Below, one piece after another: positions 12,335 to 25,800 of a stretch of 64,000 nucleotides of DNA (position 1 is the stretch's first letter; every line of letters begins with the position of its first letter). The stretch comes from Nymphaea colorata (lineage: Eukaryota; Streptophyta; Magnoliopsida; Nymphaeales; Nymphaeaceae): positions 1,299,544 to 1,363,543 of the forward strand of contig NC_045151.1 in assembly GCF_008831285.2 (NCBI RefSeq). Direction: 5' to 3'. The translations under genes were made by a program, and so were the position numbers. Below the pieces are notes generated by a model, which ran no database searches, had not been told where the DNA came from, and was given only the letters and a program-made list of their open reading frames with translations.

Positions 12335-12940
12335 CTGCAAAATCAAACAACAAATACAAAAAGTTGAATATGTGCCATTGAACTTTTAGTCGCTATGAAA
12401 ACCTCAATTACCTAATCACTAGAAAAAACAGGTGGAATTAGTGCCACTGAAAAAGCATAATAAATGGAATTTACTGGTGGTAATTCTTCCACTATGGGAC
12501 TGTTAATGAAAGTAATGTGGGCAATTCATTTTGTGATGAAAATATACACGTGTCGGAAGTGAACCTCATTTGCAATGATGGGATCATTGTCATTGAATTG
12601 GACTTAGTGACGACGATAAAAATCAGTAATTAGTATGGTTGGCGGCCATCTTACTGACTTTGGAACCATCAATAATTATCTGACACTAACACTTGGTTAG
12701 CAACACTGATGGACATTTGACAGTCAAACATCAATAGAGATTTTCTGTCTGTCATAACCGGTCAGCCATATAAGCCTCTAGCTGAAATTGGTAGCCACTT
12801 AGGACCATAAGTGACATCTCATCCCCAAGCCATCTAAGCTTTATTGTGACAGACAAATTCTTGGTTCAATAATCAAGAAAGTTTAGCAGATCAATAACAT
12901 AACTCTTGGAATTTTCTGTATTTGTAAGCTAATCTCTACC
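12335..12940 (-). other. Truncated intron 10 of copy B
   Basis: Matches 17709-18540 in copy C, less the copy C-specific MITE, and matches the same stretch of D and E. The match ends near 12940. Confidence 0.65.
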
Positions 12941-13010
12941 ATTTGATCTTCTTGAAATTAATGACACAAATAATTCTCATCAAGTCCTGGTAACATGAAG
13001 GTTGAATAAC

Positions 13011-13066
13011 TACACACACAACACACACACACACACACATACATACACACATGCACACACACACAA
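13011..13066. repeat. (CA)n microsatellite
   Basis: Interrupted CA run next to the broken end of copy B intron 10. It is the only long CA tract in the window. Confidence 0.9.
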
Positions 13067-13369
13067 CTATGAGAATGGGTGCTGAAACCGCCACCCCAAC
13101 CCCTTCTCTTTTTTTTTTTCTTTCTCTTGTCCCTTCGTGAGGGCAAAAAAGATGATTTTCTGTTTTATGTATGTCTTTTACAAAAATAACTAAGGTCATT
13201 TTTGTAAATTTATGGCCAACGGTCTACCCAAATCTATTTGGACACATCGTCAGGACCTTAGGCTATTGTTTCACCTAATTCCAACCACCCCAGGCATTAT
13301 CGAGGATCGTTGAACTTGCACATATTTTTTTAACCTCGAGCGAAGTGATCTTCCTCATTTGGAATTCGT

Positions 13370-13665
13370 CCGAGATCTAACCAAGGCCATTCAGTCGTAA
13401 TCAAGTACTTTTCTTTTCCTTGGTTATTACATTATTATATAATCTATTATAATATAATCTTCATGTTTAAGTAAATGGGAAATGGGTAGCCCATGGGATG
13501 AAACTTTAGCTGCCTGGCCAATCCTCCAAGAACCAAAAGCAGCAGTTCTGAAACTAGAGAAATGGAAACACCTTTTATTAACAAAACAAGTGACAATAGA
13601 GAGAACTTACAACCAGTTGGACTTTATAAGCTAGTTGGGTTCTCAATTCTCATAAGTAAGGCTGG
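13370..13665 (-). promoter_or_regulatory. Promoter/leader remnant of TPST copy B
   Basis: The plus-strand blocks GGCCATTCAGTCGTAATCAAG and GGGATGAAACTTTAGCTGCC match copy D (46470-46560 and 46940-47000). TTATAAAG is kept at 13622-13629 in the same surroundings as in copy C. Exon 1 should lie between the two blocks but is absent, so a deletion near 13485 removed it. Confidence 0.6.
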
Positions 13666-13703
13666 GCATTGGGCTGTTGGACTTGGGCCGGTTCGGTTTC
13701 TAG

Positions 13704-13934
13704 GTTCAAGAAGAGAAAAAAGATAAAAAGTGGACTGTTCATAAAAAAGAAACTGTACGTCCAATACTGCCTGATCTGCCTACACCCAAACTCAGGCTGA
13801 TGGATGTGCAAGAGATCATCTTGCAGATCCTGCAGCGGGTTGGAGCTCCGGCAGTGAATGGATGCGCTTTGTTTGAGAAATTAATTAATATTCTTCAGCT
13901 TGAGGCAGTTCGTGAAAAGCTATTGAGGCTATAA
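13704..13934 (+). CDS. Fragment X, 76-residue open frame of unknown identity (C-terminal end)
   Basis: Opens after an in-frame TAG at 13701 and ends TAA at 13932-13934. A lysine-rich start is followed by PILPDLPTPKLRLMDVQEII, then an LQRVGAPAVNGCALFE block and a helical-looking tail ending KLLRL. No start codon fits the conserved part, so it may be the last exon of a gene or a captured exon. Near copies at 34801 and 47115 share the core at nucleotide and protein level. It points away from TPST, about 75 bases upstream of the copy B TATA box. I do not recognise the family. Confidence 0.45.
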   Translation, partial: VQEEKKDKKWTVHKKETVRPILPDLPTPKLRLMDVQEIILQILQRVGAPAVNGCALFEKLINILQLEAVREKLLRL

Positions 13935-14261
13935 CTGAACAACAGCTTTACCACCAGCTGGTTTAAACTTGTGGAATCGCTTGAGCCTAATGTGATATGT
14001 TACTATTGTGGACAGGGCATCAACCTCTTTAATGCAAGAGTCTTTATTCACATGCAAGAAAATTTCGGTAAGTTTCACTGCAGCCTTCATTTCTTCAACA
14101 TTACCATCATTTTCGCTCCCCCACAAACAGGCTCCCTTTCTTCTTTTCTTGTTCATTTTCTTCTCACCATCATCATCTTCTTCTTTTTCTTTTTCGACAA
14201 TCAATACCTAATTTTCTCCAGTTTCTTGAGCATTTGCCGGAAACAAAACATGGGTTCTATG

Positions 14262-14439
14262 CATTGGCGAAACCAGAAAAATTTTTTGGAGGAGCACTAA
14301 TTCACATATTTTTATATTGAAGGGGCACTTATATATATAATAAAGTAAATATAGGAAGAACTTAATGTAAAAATGAAGGAAAATTGAGGGGTTAATGTGG
14401 GCAACTGTCCAAACCAGTTTATATGTGGTTTCGCCACTG
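14262..14439. mobile_element. hAT-like MITE, 178 bp
   Basis: Ends CATTGGCGAAACCAG and TGGTTTCGCCACTG are inverted repeats. The 8-bp GTTCTATG is duplicated exactly on both sides (14254-14261 and 14440-14447), which is the hAT target-site length. It is too short to code for a transposase. Confidence 0.85.
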
Positions 14440-14652
14440 GTTCTATGTCAAACAACTAAACTCTCATTTTAAAGTCGATGAGAAGGCAATAGATTGCTAA
14501 ATGTTGAAAGGAGTGTGGCTCAATAGATTTTAGATGCCATGATAAGTACTAGTGATAAGCTCCAAAGTTCGTGCATGTGTTGAATTTCTGGTCAATTATA
14601 TATTATTAAATTTATATGACAGACATAGAGTAATATATACTTTAATAAAGCC

Positions 14653-14674
14653 CATATATATATATATATATATC
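14653..14674. repeat. (TA)n microsatellite
   Basis: Short TA run in the spacer between copies B and C. Confidence 0.85.
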
Positions 14675-14981
14675 GTTGAAATGGTAACATAAATAATAAG
14701 GGACAGTATATTATAGGCTGGAAATGGTTGAAATACCCTTTTTTACTAAATGGAAGACTCTCCCATCATAAGGGTTTGAAACATGCCCAGTAAAATGACC
14801 AAAATGCCCTCATGTTTAGACTGTGGGAATGCAGTTTTTGGTGTTACAGCATAACACAGAAAATGTCCTCCCCGATGCCACACGAAATCTATGAATTGAA
14901 AAATGATGGACTCTCTTCTCTTGCTTGGCTGCTTGGGCCGATGGCACTGATAAAAAAACAATTCCTTTGATTTTTATGCAT

Positions 14982-14984
<3 letters not shown>

Positions 14985-15026
<42 letters not shown>
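14985..15026. repeat. (GA)n microsatellite
   Basis: GA run in the copy B/C spacer; the reverse frames across it are artefacts. Confidence 0.9.
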
Positions 15027-15029
<3 letters not shown>

Positions 15030-15830
15030 GCTTGTAGGTAATGGTTGGGTGAAGCCACTGGGTACATAAATTTATCTGTGAATTATCACATAAAATAGCA
15101 AAGAACTTCTATATAGATAGGAGGCATCGTAGATGATCACGTCATGCCTCTGGGGGAAACGAATACAATGTAAAGCTATCCGGAATGTGCTTCAAGCTGA
15201 CAGTAACTCGGTTGAAAAGATTGTGATACTTAGTTTTGTGCTGTTCTTGCATCAACATACATTTGGTCTATCGCGCCGGAATTGGAGAACTATCAACAGC
15301 CTCAATTTCAACATCAAACTCGTAACCTGACTATGTTGGCCACGGTCAACGCACACCTGAGGCGACCAGGTCAAAACTGGCCAAGTCCAAGTTTCTCCCG
15401 AATTTGGTGTTTTTTGGGTCATTTCTTTCATTTTCAAATGTTTTTTCATATTTTGTTTGTCAATTTAATCGGCCTTTTATAATTTATAACTTATCAATTG
15501 TAAACATGATAATGAAATTTTCATTAAGGTCTGTCAGTACATGGCTGTGTCCGTGCACTCAAGAATTGGTTCTGGTCAGTCGGACAAGGTTAATAGGTCA
15601 ACAGGAGGTTCTTGGTTGTTTGGTTATCCTGCAATCCCTTCTGAGCGTAGTTTGTTAATGACACGTGCCTGGCCTCTAACATGGATTTTTCAAGAATGGT
15701 GTGGCAATAAATAAACTGCTTTCTTTGACACATTAATAAATCATAATTTGTTAATCATCGATTGCTATTTTTATTTGTTAATCATCGATTGCTATTTTTA
15801 TTACTTATGAACAACTTTATTACTAATTTC
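15027..15830. other. Spacer, mostly unrecognised
   Basis: No gene is supported. A 26-base stretch TTGTTAATCATCGATTGCTA... is tandemly doubled at about 15748-15799. From about 15520 scattered similarity to the 3' flanks of other TPST copies begins. Confidence 0.55.
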
Positions 15831-16446
15831 ATTGTTTCTAAACAACTGTATTTAATATAAATATTTGCCACACTTGGACCCATATTTTTTCAGAAAATGC
15901 AGCACCTACACCGCATCTGCACCCCAATCTTATGTGACATATCTTGGCCTATAACAACCTGTAGTTATTAGTTTAGGTTGTCTGGAGGGATGTAACCTGT
16001 AAATTTTGTTGTCTGTGTGTGGGGTAACATCAAGCCTCTGGTTCCTTGACAGTGACAAAATGATCTCTCCTAGATTTTAGATAGAGCCATATGAATCAAT
16101 TTTTTTTGTACAAGTCTTATTTTCCATAGTCATTTCCTTTTGTGCATCAAATTCTTTGAATTCTTTTGCTTCAACACTATGAAGAAAGAAGGGGATCTTG
16201 AACCTCACAATGTGTTTCTTCAGAAAAAAATCAAATTCTAGAGGAAGGTCGAACTTCAATGTTTCATTACTCCTCTCTAAAATTTAGTTTGAAGTTCAAA
16301 ATTTAATGAACATTATTATATAAGGTTCCATAACTAAAACTCAAGTTCCAATACTGGTCATTAGACCTGAGACCTTAAGCATCTTAAAGAGCCTAAAATA
16401 TATAACAGGAAACTTATGGTCTTCAATACCTGAAGTACAAGGATGA
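15830..16446 (-). other. 3' flank of TPST copy C
   Basis: Continues the exon 12 similarity beyond the TAA at 16447-16449 and aligns with the flanks of B, D and E. The 3' UTR must lie here; the cleavage site is not assigned. Confidence 0.6.
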
Positions 16447-19400
16447 TTAATTATCCTTGAGCTTTGAGGGTCTCCGTTGTGCATTTAGGAGAAGAGCAAG
16501 AATGCATAGAAGTACTACGGCAGCAAGAATGACCTTTTTAGACAACCAATTGCTCAAGCCACTAACCTTTTGCCTCACCTGCACCAATCAGTAAGACGAT
16601 AGTTGCACTTCTATTAGTGTTTGGACTACACAACAACAATACAACTCTTGTAAAAGTTTAACCTCTCAATGAAGATAATGGAATAGTGCTTGAGTATTTT
16701 GTTTAAGAAAAAATCTAATGCATTAAGTGAACTTAAAACAAAAGGTGTTTTGATGTTGTGAGTCTGTGAGTGAGTGTAGACGATTTTTGAGATATGAAAT
16801 GTGATGCCCCACTTTCAAATTTTAGTCTCGTATTTAAGATTGTGTGAAATTTTCTTGTGCTTATAAAGAAGGTAGCTAAGTAATTGGTTATCTTAATTCC
16901 TAGGGTTTTTTAGATTAGAACCTAAGCTATTTGAAGACGGATTGAAATATACCAATTGGGTCTTTACAGTAGTATCAAAGCATGGTTCAACACTTAGACA
17001 CATACGCGGTAAGGGGGGTGGATTGTAACACTCCCCTTCAAAGCTTAATCCCACATTGAAGTTTGTGAGGAATCTTCAATGGTTTATAATGGGGGTTGTT
17101 TAAGTATTTGGTTATCCTTATTCCTAACCTTTTTTGTCTAAAATTGATGCTTACATGAAAAGCTCATAACAGTACTTCAAAAGGTTGTTATGCCTAAAAA
17201 TTGTGGTGTCAACCTCAAAAATTGTATAATATATGTGACCTAGCTTTAGTACATTGGGGGGGTCATGTTGTGGCTATCGGTGTCACTTGGCCACACCACC
17301 CCATAAAAATTGGTTTTGCTTACCTATTGATCTTAATTTTTGTACTATTTTTACATATGAGTGCCCCTTAAAAGTTTGAAATATAAAATAAGAATGGCCT
17401 TATATACAAATTTCAAACTCCACTGTTGCTTTGGCAGCTTAAGTTTCTCTATTTAATATGTTTTTCTCTTATTTATAAAGTTTCTCTATTTTGCAAATTG
17501 AAAGACCAAATGAATACAGACCACTTGCAATAAAATCGAAGGCAGTAGGTTTGCATTGGAAAGGAATACAAACCACTTTGCTATATTTTTCTTTGAAATA
17601 TTCCTGCTGTTGTTTGAAAATGGCCTTGGCATGCTTGTGAAGCTCTATGTCAAGATTGTTAAACAATAAAATCTGTTGGATGACACTATCCTGGATTTGT
17701 TTTCGTGCCTGCAAAATCAAACAACAAATACAAAAAATTGAATATATGCTACTGAACTTTTAACTACTATGAAAACGTCAATTACACAATCACTACAAGA
17801 AATGGGAGGACTCGGTGACACTACAAAAATATCATAAATGGGATTTACTGACAATAATTTAGCATCAATGGGACCGTCAATGAAAGTAGCGTGTGTAATT
17901 CATTTTGTGATGAAATATACACCTACAAGAAACAAACCTCATTTGTGATGATGGGACCATCATATTGAATTGGACTTTGTGACAATCATACTGCATCAGT
18001 AATTGGAGACCATCTTTACTAACAGTTGGGGACTATCATTGATTTTCTGCCACTGCCACTTGGTTAGTGACACTGATGGACATTAGACGATCAAACATCA
18101 TTAATGTCCTGTTTGATGCACATGAATTTCACTGTGCATCGAGGGAAATTGCAAGTTTTTGTACGGCTTTTCCTTTTCAAATCACATATAGGAAAAATTA
18201 CCATGGTAAATTAGATGGAACAGGGTAATTTTTCCCCGCAAAAAAATCAGACCCTAGAGGGTCGACTTTTTAGCATGGATTTGTTTCCATGGTAACTTTG
18301 ACATTCCAAATTTCACCTTGACATCAAATGGGGCCTAAAGATTTTCTGTGGGTCATGTCTGGTCACCCATGGAAGCCTCTATCTGAAATTGCTAGCCAGT
18401 TAGGACCATAATTGACATCTCATCCCCAAGCAATCTAGCTTTATTGTGATAAAGTAACAAATTTCTTGGTCCAATAGTCAAGACAATTTTGCAGAGCAAT
18501 AACTTAAGTTCTTAGAATTTTCCTCTCCTTCACATCAAGTTGGTGTATTTGCCAACCATTTCAAACTCAAAATTAATGGGGAAAGTACATATATGTACTT
18601 TTAATAATTTCTACTATCTAATTAAGTTGTGAGGTTGATCACAAGGAAGGCCTTGACAAAATGTAACTTCAATAATTTGCCACATGATAAACATAACAAA
18701 TTCATCTGACAAAAGAAGAATGCAATTAGAGAGGTGAATGAAGAGATAACACAATATCCACACGATTTGTTTGAAAGGGTCCCAATTCACAAGAAATTAA
18801 CCCACACTTTCTTTCTCAATTTCATCATTTTTCTTTTCAAGTTAGTGACTGATATGCATGAACATGTCTGGATCAGAAATTGATGAATATCTTTAGGACA
18901 AAGCAGACTCGAGAAGCATTTTGTTTTGTAAAGGAAAGAAGAGCCAATGGGCCACTCATTTCCCTCGTCTAAGGGTTTAGGGGCTGTTTTAGTTTGCACA
19001 AGGGGTTGACATTCAGATAGATCAAACAAAAAACTGGCTGCTAGTCTGACCTATGCCAAACCCCATGGAGCCATTTGAGATGCCTTTGTTAAAGTCACCA
19101 ATTGGAAAACAAGGCCGTCAATCAATTGTCATGTAGATGTCATGTTTTGGGCTAGCTCAGGTACAAGCTACAAAGTCTTTGATTCCCAAAAGGAAACCTA
19201 TGCCTCGAGAAGCATAGGATAATAGGTCGGGCTGGTAGGCTAGTGAAAGTTTGGTCACAAATTCAATTCCTGTGAATGCTACTCCTTTGGACTGTAAATG
19301 GTGGATATACAATACTCTATTTGACAGATGTTCCACTTCCTACCCAGTTTTTGAAGCAGCCTTACACCCCAAGCGCAGGGAGAAAGAAGAGAGATTTCGA

Positions 19401-22400
19401 CCTCTTAAGGTATCCCTCCTTCCCCTTCCAAAAAAAAAAAAGAAAAACCTAGAGAACCTTGAAGAAGTCTTTGATAACATACATTTTTGTGATGACAAAT
19501 CTTAAAAAGAAAAACTTCCTAGTCAAAGAAAAATGAGAAGCACAAAAAACAAATTGGGATGGTAAAATTAAGAAAAAACACCTCTCAATGCAAAATAAGA
19601 AAAAAAGGGCACTCAGCTCCCTCTAAGAGTGGTCAAAGAACAAACTGTGGTGAAAAAGAAAAACTGATCCTCAAAGCCAACAATATAAATTTCCAAATAT
19701 TATGCACATAATTGTAAAAGGGTTTGGCAATTATTGATGTTTTTCTTAATTTTTTATGATTTATTAAAAATTAGTTGAGGGAAGATAGATGGAACACAAT
19801 GGAACTTGTACGATTGTCTTTTAAAAATATGTTGAGCAAGGTCCTACAGAACACAATGTTATTAATTCATGTGCAATTATGGAAAATGTAGAAATCAGTT
19901 TTCAAATGGTTTTCTAAAATTTAAACCATAAAAAGCCTTGCATGCATGGTTAAAAATCTGATCATTCATTTTTAGATTAGTGCGCTTTAAGTGTGTTAAT
20001 GAACTTTTACGGTTTACAAAATGTAAAAACTTTTAAATTCTAACTTGTTATCAAGTTATTCTACAAAATAATTCAACTTCAGTTCTCAAGGCAAAAGTGT
20101 TTGCCAAATTCAGAAGGCCATCCCAAGAATACAAAATGGAGGCAAAAGAAAGTTACATCTTAATGTAAATTTATTCACTTTTTGCAGCACTCTATAAGGA
20201 GATGTATCAAAATGCAAAACATGCCTTGCACAATTTCATCTCCAATGTTGGTCTACCAGATTGAGATGGTATACCACATTGAAATGTATCAATATCTAAA
20301 AACATGCATTGCACAATTTTTAAAAGTTAAAAAATTACATACTGAAGCTGGTACAGGGTGGACTAGTGAGCATGACTACTGCTTTTGCGAAGCCAAGTAG
20401 TAGTAGCCTAATATAGAACTGATTTAGTTGTATACAATAAGGGGCTGTTTGGCATCAGTAATACATTGATAAATCTACCCCAAAAAAATGGGTCAGATTC
20501 ATGGAACACTTGAGTGCCGAATGAATTTAACCAATTTTTAGATTAGGTGCATGGGACAATAACATAATGTGTCTGCTTTCAAATAGCTCTTAAGGAGTCG
20601 TTTGACAATTGAAACACTCTATGAGTGTTCCATGAATCTATCCAAAATATTTCAGTAGATTCATGAAATATTAGAGTTATGTATCCATGAATGAACTCTA
20701 ATCTTTAGGATAGATTCATAAAACATTCACAAAGTATTTCATTTGCCAAATGACCCTAAAGGAACTAGGACTCATATGATAATCAAAATCAGATTGAAAA
20801 TGTAGTTTTGTGGCTAAGGCTGAACCTATCTCTGCAACACATGAAAACCCAACCAGATTATATGTAAATGTTAGATCCTAATGTATATTAGTTTAGTTTT
20901 AAAAATTCAAGTTTGAACTCAAGTTTGACTTTGAATCCAATTAGAATAGATCCAATCATGCCAGATCCATTAGCATTAGATCTGTACTGAGTCCAACCTG
21001 TACATTACATCCTTGTTTGCAAGATGACGTATTTTCAAAATGGGTGTCATAGATAAACTTGAAGGTGTTTTCATAATGAGCCCTTACCTCTTCTATACAA
21101 TTACTATTCCCCAATTAATATTTTGACACATTGGTAATGGGTTGCCCCACATTGTTTTGAGATCAATGAGTTGTTTGGCATCAATAACACATTGCTATTA
21201 TTTCATAAATCTGCCTCACAAAATAAGGCAGATTTATATTACACTTTTTAAATTGCCTAATGAATCTAACCATTTTGTTGGTGAGGAGTATTGAGAGAAT
21301 ACCATAATGTTACTATTCTATGAGATTTTAGCAATAAGTTTGCACTGATCCTTCCATGAGAGTTTGCAAGTTGATTTTGCCTTTACCTATAAAAGTTTTC
21401 CGTGCATAATTACCTTCTTTGAGAATTTGATGGGATGAACTTCTTTCAAAAAATGTATCTCCTGGAAAGTCCAAAGTTCTTGCAGTCTGAGTGCACATGC
21501 ATCATAAGCCTCCATCAAGTTTTCAACAGTCATCTGCTATATATAAAACACATTTGGCTTAGTACATAATAAAACTTTGTACATTTGAGAGGTTGTCTCT
21601 ATAACTTTCTTTGTTTTCTTATTTTGTATTTTATGTAGCTTTAAGGGGGCATCAATTTCCTTCTGATTTGAGATCCGAGGTTATTTGAGATCACTGAAGA
21701 TCTTAAATATGAGGTTTTAGCCATGTATTGAGGCTCTCAAATCTGTATTTTTCTTTATATTTGAAATCTAATGTTTGTTTGTTCTGTGGGCCTAAGATAG
21801 GATTTCATATAAACCTCAAATTTGAGATCCAACACTATCAAACACACCCTAATTGAAATTCTAGCTTAAAACACACAAAATATATACTTACATTTCCATT
21901 TGACATTTTGGGATTCCCTAAGAGAAACTCTTGTCGAAATTCTGGGGTAAAGACATTCTTGAACACAAAAATAAGGAAACTTTGTTAGCCTATGAATAAC
22001 AGTTTTCAGGAAGCATAAACAAAATGAAGATTATTATCTAATTTGCAGGCACATATACTTTACCTGCCGGAGAATTAGCTTTTCAGTCTCAACATCCATA
22101 AGTGAAGAGTTTTTTCCTATGACAAAAAATCACAAGCAGAAATTCAACTTTTATATCTCAATCAATCAGATACATAGTTTTCCAAAGGGTTCCCCAAGTA
22201 TGAGGGCCTAGGAATGGCTTCTGTTTCCCTAGATAACCATTGCAATCAAACCACCTTATAGTTTTTAAGGTTCACATTTTTAAAGCTTTATATAACAAAA
22301 ATGAATCAAACATAAGTTGTTCAAAAGTACTTAGTGTCCAAATTCATCAAAAATTCACATTGGTGCATAATCTCAAGTGAACCATACAAATGAGGCAGAC

Positions 22401-22785
22401 TCTATGTGAAAATGAATCAAGCATAAGTTGTTCAAAATGTACTTGGTGTTCTAATTAAAAAAAATGAGATTTACTTATAATCTCAATTGAAATATGGAGA
22501 TAGATTATTCTTTACTTTTGATTTCATGAGTATTTAGATTATCCATTATTTTCCATTTAATGAAGGTTGATGTTTCTTGGACATTGAAAATACATGAGGC
22601 CAGGCTATGTCAAAATAGTTTTGTGGAATTCCCTTCCCAATGCATATCCTTACTTTTGATTTCATGAGTATTTAGATTATTCATTATTTTCCATTTAATG
22701 AAGGTTGGTGTTTCTTGGACATTGAAAATACATGAGGCCAGGCTATGTCAAAATAGTTTTGTGGAATTCCCTTTCCAATGCATAT

Positions 22786-22836
<51 letters not shown>

Positions 22837-25800
22837 AGAGAGAGAGAGAGGAGAGAGAGAAGGAGGTCAAATGCATGAAAAATGGTTGAGGATTATGTTA
22901 TACCTCATAAGCTGTAATAATGGCTGAGGAGTTGAGGGTGGTATCTCCAAATTTCCTTGACCCCATTTTTTTGGCACATATTTTATGTTGTTTGATGGAT
23001 GTATTAGAAAGAGACAATTTGTAACCACAGCTTCTACACATAGCATGAAATCATAAAAAAATCTTTTCTTCTGTCAAACATGTACATTACTTAGTAGCTA
23101 CCTGTGTTGTAGTCTGCTGCGTTGTTGGCTTGAGGTGCTGTTGAGAGTGCTTCCAGCTCAGCTTCAATACTGTGTGCAAACATCTCCATTGACTCTTTAT
23201 GTTTCTCAGTGACGCCAACGAAGAATATTTTGTCCAACCTTTTCTGAAATGTTTTAGTTACAACAAGTTTAGTTTTTTTCTTCCATTTTCTCCTCATACC
23301 AAGGAACTCTTCAATAAGAAGGACCATGAGTACAAGACTTATGAGTATGGGCATCATATGGGAAAATTTTGTTTACAAAATGGCAAGATGAAGACTTGAT
23401 ATGGAGACTTCATACTGACATTTTCACATTAAGTTCTTATCAATTGTTCACCACCCATGTAGGGATGTCCATGGAACAGATTTGAATCTGATATGCTCTT
23501 AACCACATCTGCTTTTTCAAATATTTGCATATTCAGATTCGAGTGCAGACGAGAAAAAGTCATATTCAAATCTGAATATGAAATCCGAATTCACAATCTG
23601 AATCCGAATTTTGAACCAAATCCAACCGATTTTCACAATGTAAGATCTTGGGATACATGATATTTATTTAAAGCTAAACCCAATCCAAATCTAATTGGAC
23701 ATTTATGTATACCTGAATCTGAATCCAATCAGTTGTCATTTCTTAAATCCGATCCGACCAGAGTTCTTAATCGGATGTCAAATTTGGTTCCATATCTGAT
23801 TTTTTTGGAATGGTTCGCTCAAATATTTGACCCAAATCAGATATATTAACATCCCTATACCCATGAATGTTCATCCACCTTACTAAAGGGTTAGGCTAAT
23901 TAAAGACTATTTGCAGTTGATCAAAAGGTATGGAATTAATGAATACCAAGGTTTACATGTTTGTGCATAATGCAGTCCAGCTGGATTCTAATTAACTAAG
24001 CCCTGTTTGCCTAATGATATCAACCAGCCTTTATATTAGCTCAAATATGGGTGAAATTACTTGGACTATGTTACAAAATCGTATCTGACAAACAAACAGA
24101 ATTAATTTTAATGCATAATTTTTCTTACTGAATCAGATAGATTGCATATTAATTTCAGAAAACACAACTAATTCAACTCATATATTAACTGAGATAATAT
24201 ATTAGTTTGAATTTAAATTCAACAGATCAGTAGGAAAAAGTAATAGCTATACCCAATCCAAGTTTGAGCTATTGACATCCTTAAATTTGCATTTGGAACC
24301 ATGTTTTTTCCTCGTAAAATGTTGTAATTTGTGTGTACTGTTCTCATAAACAATGAACTATTTGATTTGTGACGTTGACTCATTAATGCTTACCTTTGCA
24401 ACGTCAAGCACATAATTGCCGAGGGACGGGTGAATTCTTATGCAGCGGCGAATTGCACGTGACTCTTGCAAACAAGATCCCTCTGTCAATCCTGCTACCT
24501 GAAGTAATGACAAATGGGTAGAAAAGCTAAAGTGAATTTTCAGTAGTTATATCATGGAAAGAAGTACTTGAATTTAGAGTTAATGTCCAAAAAGGTACCC
24601 TTTGGGAGAGAAACTTAGCAAGCTCAAGTTGATCATGGTGGACATATAATCCCTTAACAGATTACTTTTAACACTGTTGTGTTTGGATGGAGACATGTAT
24701 CAAGAAAACTTGAGAAAGGAGCTTATTGAAGATTATGTCTAGAAGTTGAGACCTTGAATGAAGTTCCTATGTTCTTAATCAGCAGCCTAAGGTATCATGT
24801 AAACCGAAAATCTTTCTTTCACATGGACAAAAGCAAAAGCAAGTGAATGACAACTAAGGACTGGTTGAACAATAAAAGTATTTCATCATACTGCCTAGAA
24901 GAAAGCCAAAGTTCACACCCAATCCTTCATTGCTCTAGGGCACAATACCTACTTTCGGTGCTCCAGGGTGCCATCCCCACTGCGCTTCAACTTGCACAGT
25001 GGTGACCCCCCTTTTTTGCAGCGCAGAAAGTTGGCTTTCTAAATATTAGAAAAGGAAACTGACTACCTATCAGCCCCTACTCCATCCATAAGTGAATTAA
25101 TGACTAAGGTCATAGAATAGAATGACTTCATTAATATGTAAAATATCTGAAGAATGAATGGTTACACCTGCAATGTTATAGCATTATGAACCAGCTCTTG
25201 GACAGGAGGATCATTGACAAAGTCTTGTAATGGCATAGCAATTTGGTTGACGTTGTATGGGTCTATCTCTTCGCTTATCATGCTTTGATTTCTCCTAGCA
25301 TCCCTCTGCACACAAATCATAGTCATGCCAAATACATGGCCATACATATGTGTACTCAAATAGTGTTTTCCATGTACGGATATACAACGAGTCAAGCCAA
25401 CTCGGGCTTGACTCAAGCTCGACTCATTTGTAAAAGACTATAAAATGTGTACTCAAATAGTTTCTTTCATGTAAGGATGTAAAATGGGTCGAGCCAACTC
25501 AGTCTTGACTCGAGCTTGAGCTTGAGTTCGAGTTGTTTAACGAATAAGTCGAAAACTCGAGTTAGTAACAAGTTGAGTATGAGTTACACGAGCTTAACTC
25601 GGTTCTTGACTTCCTTGTTTGTTAATCTTCAAGGGCATGCCAATAATTTCTGATTAATTTTAACACCCTTTTTGTGGTTTTCATTCATTTAAGGCAAAAA
25701 AAAAAACATATGAATCAAGTACCATGAGCTTTAAACCAGTCAAGTGCAAGCTCGAACTCAGTTTACTGAGGCGAACTTGAGCTTAGCTCATGAAGCTCGA

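Larger units (their letters stand above)
17709..21413 (-). other. Intron 10 of TPST copy C
   Basis: A 3.7-kb intron between the MTVENLMEAYDAC exon and the LLFNNLDIELHKHAK exon. It contains two MITEs (18105-18335 and 20441-20756). It is colinear with copy A 1-2180 and copy E 56029-59439. Reading frames within it are not supported as genes. Confidence 0.75.

Noticed and set aside
22513-22788. Direct repeats as a possible CRISPR-like array
   Set aside because: Only two long adjacent units without spacers in a plant intron: a simple tandem duplication.
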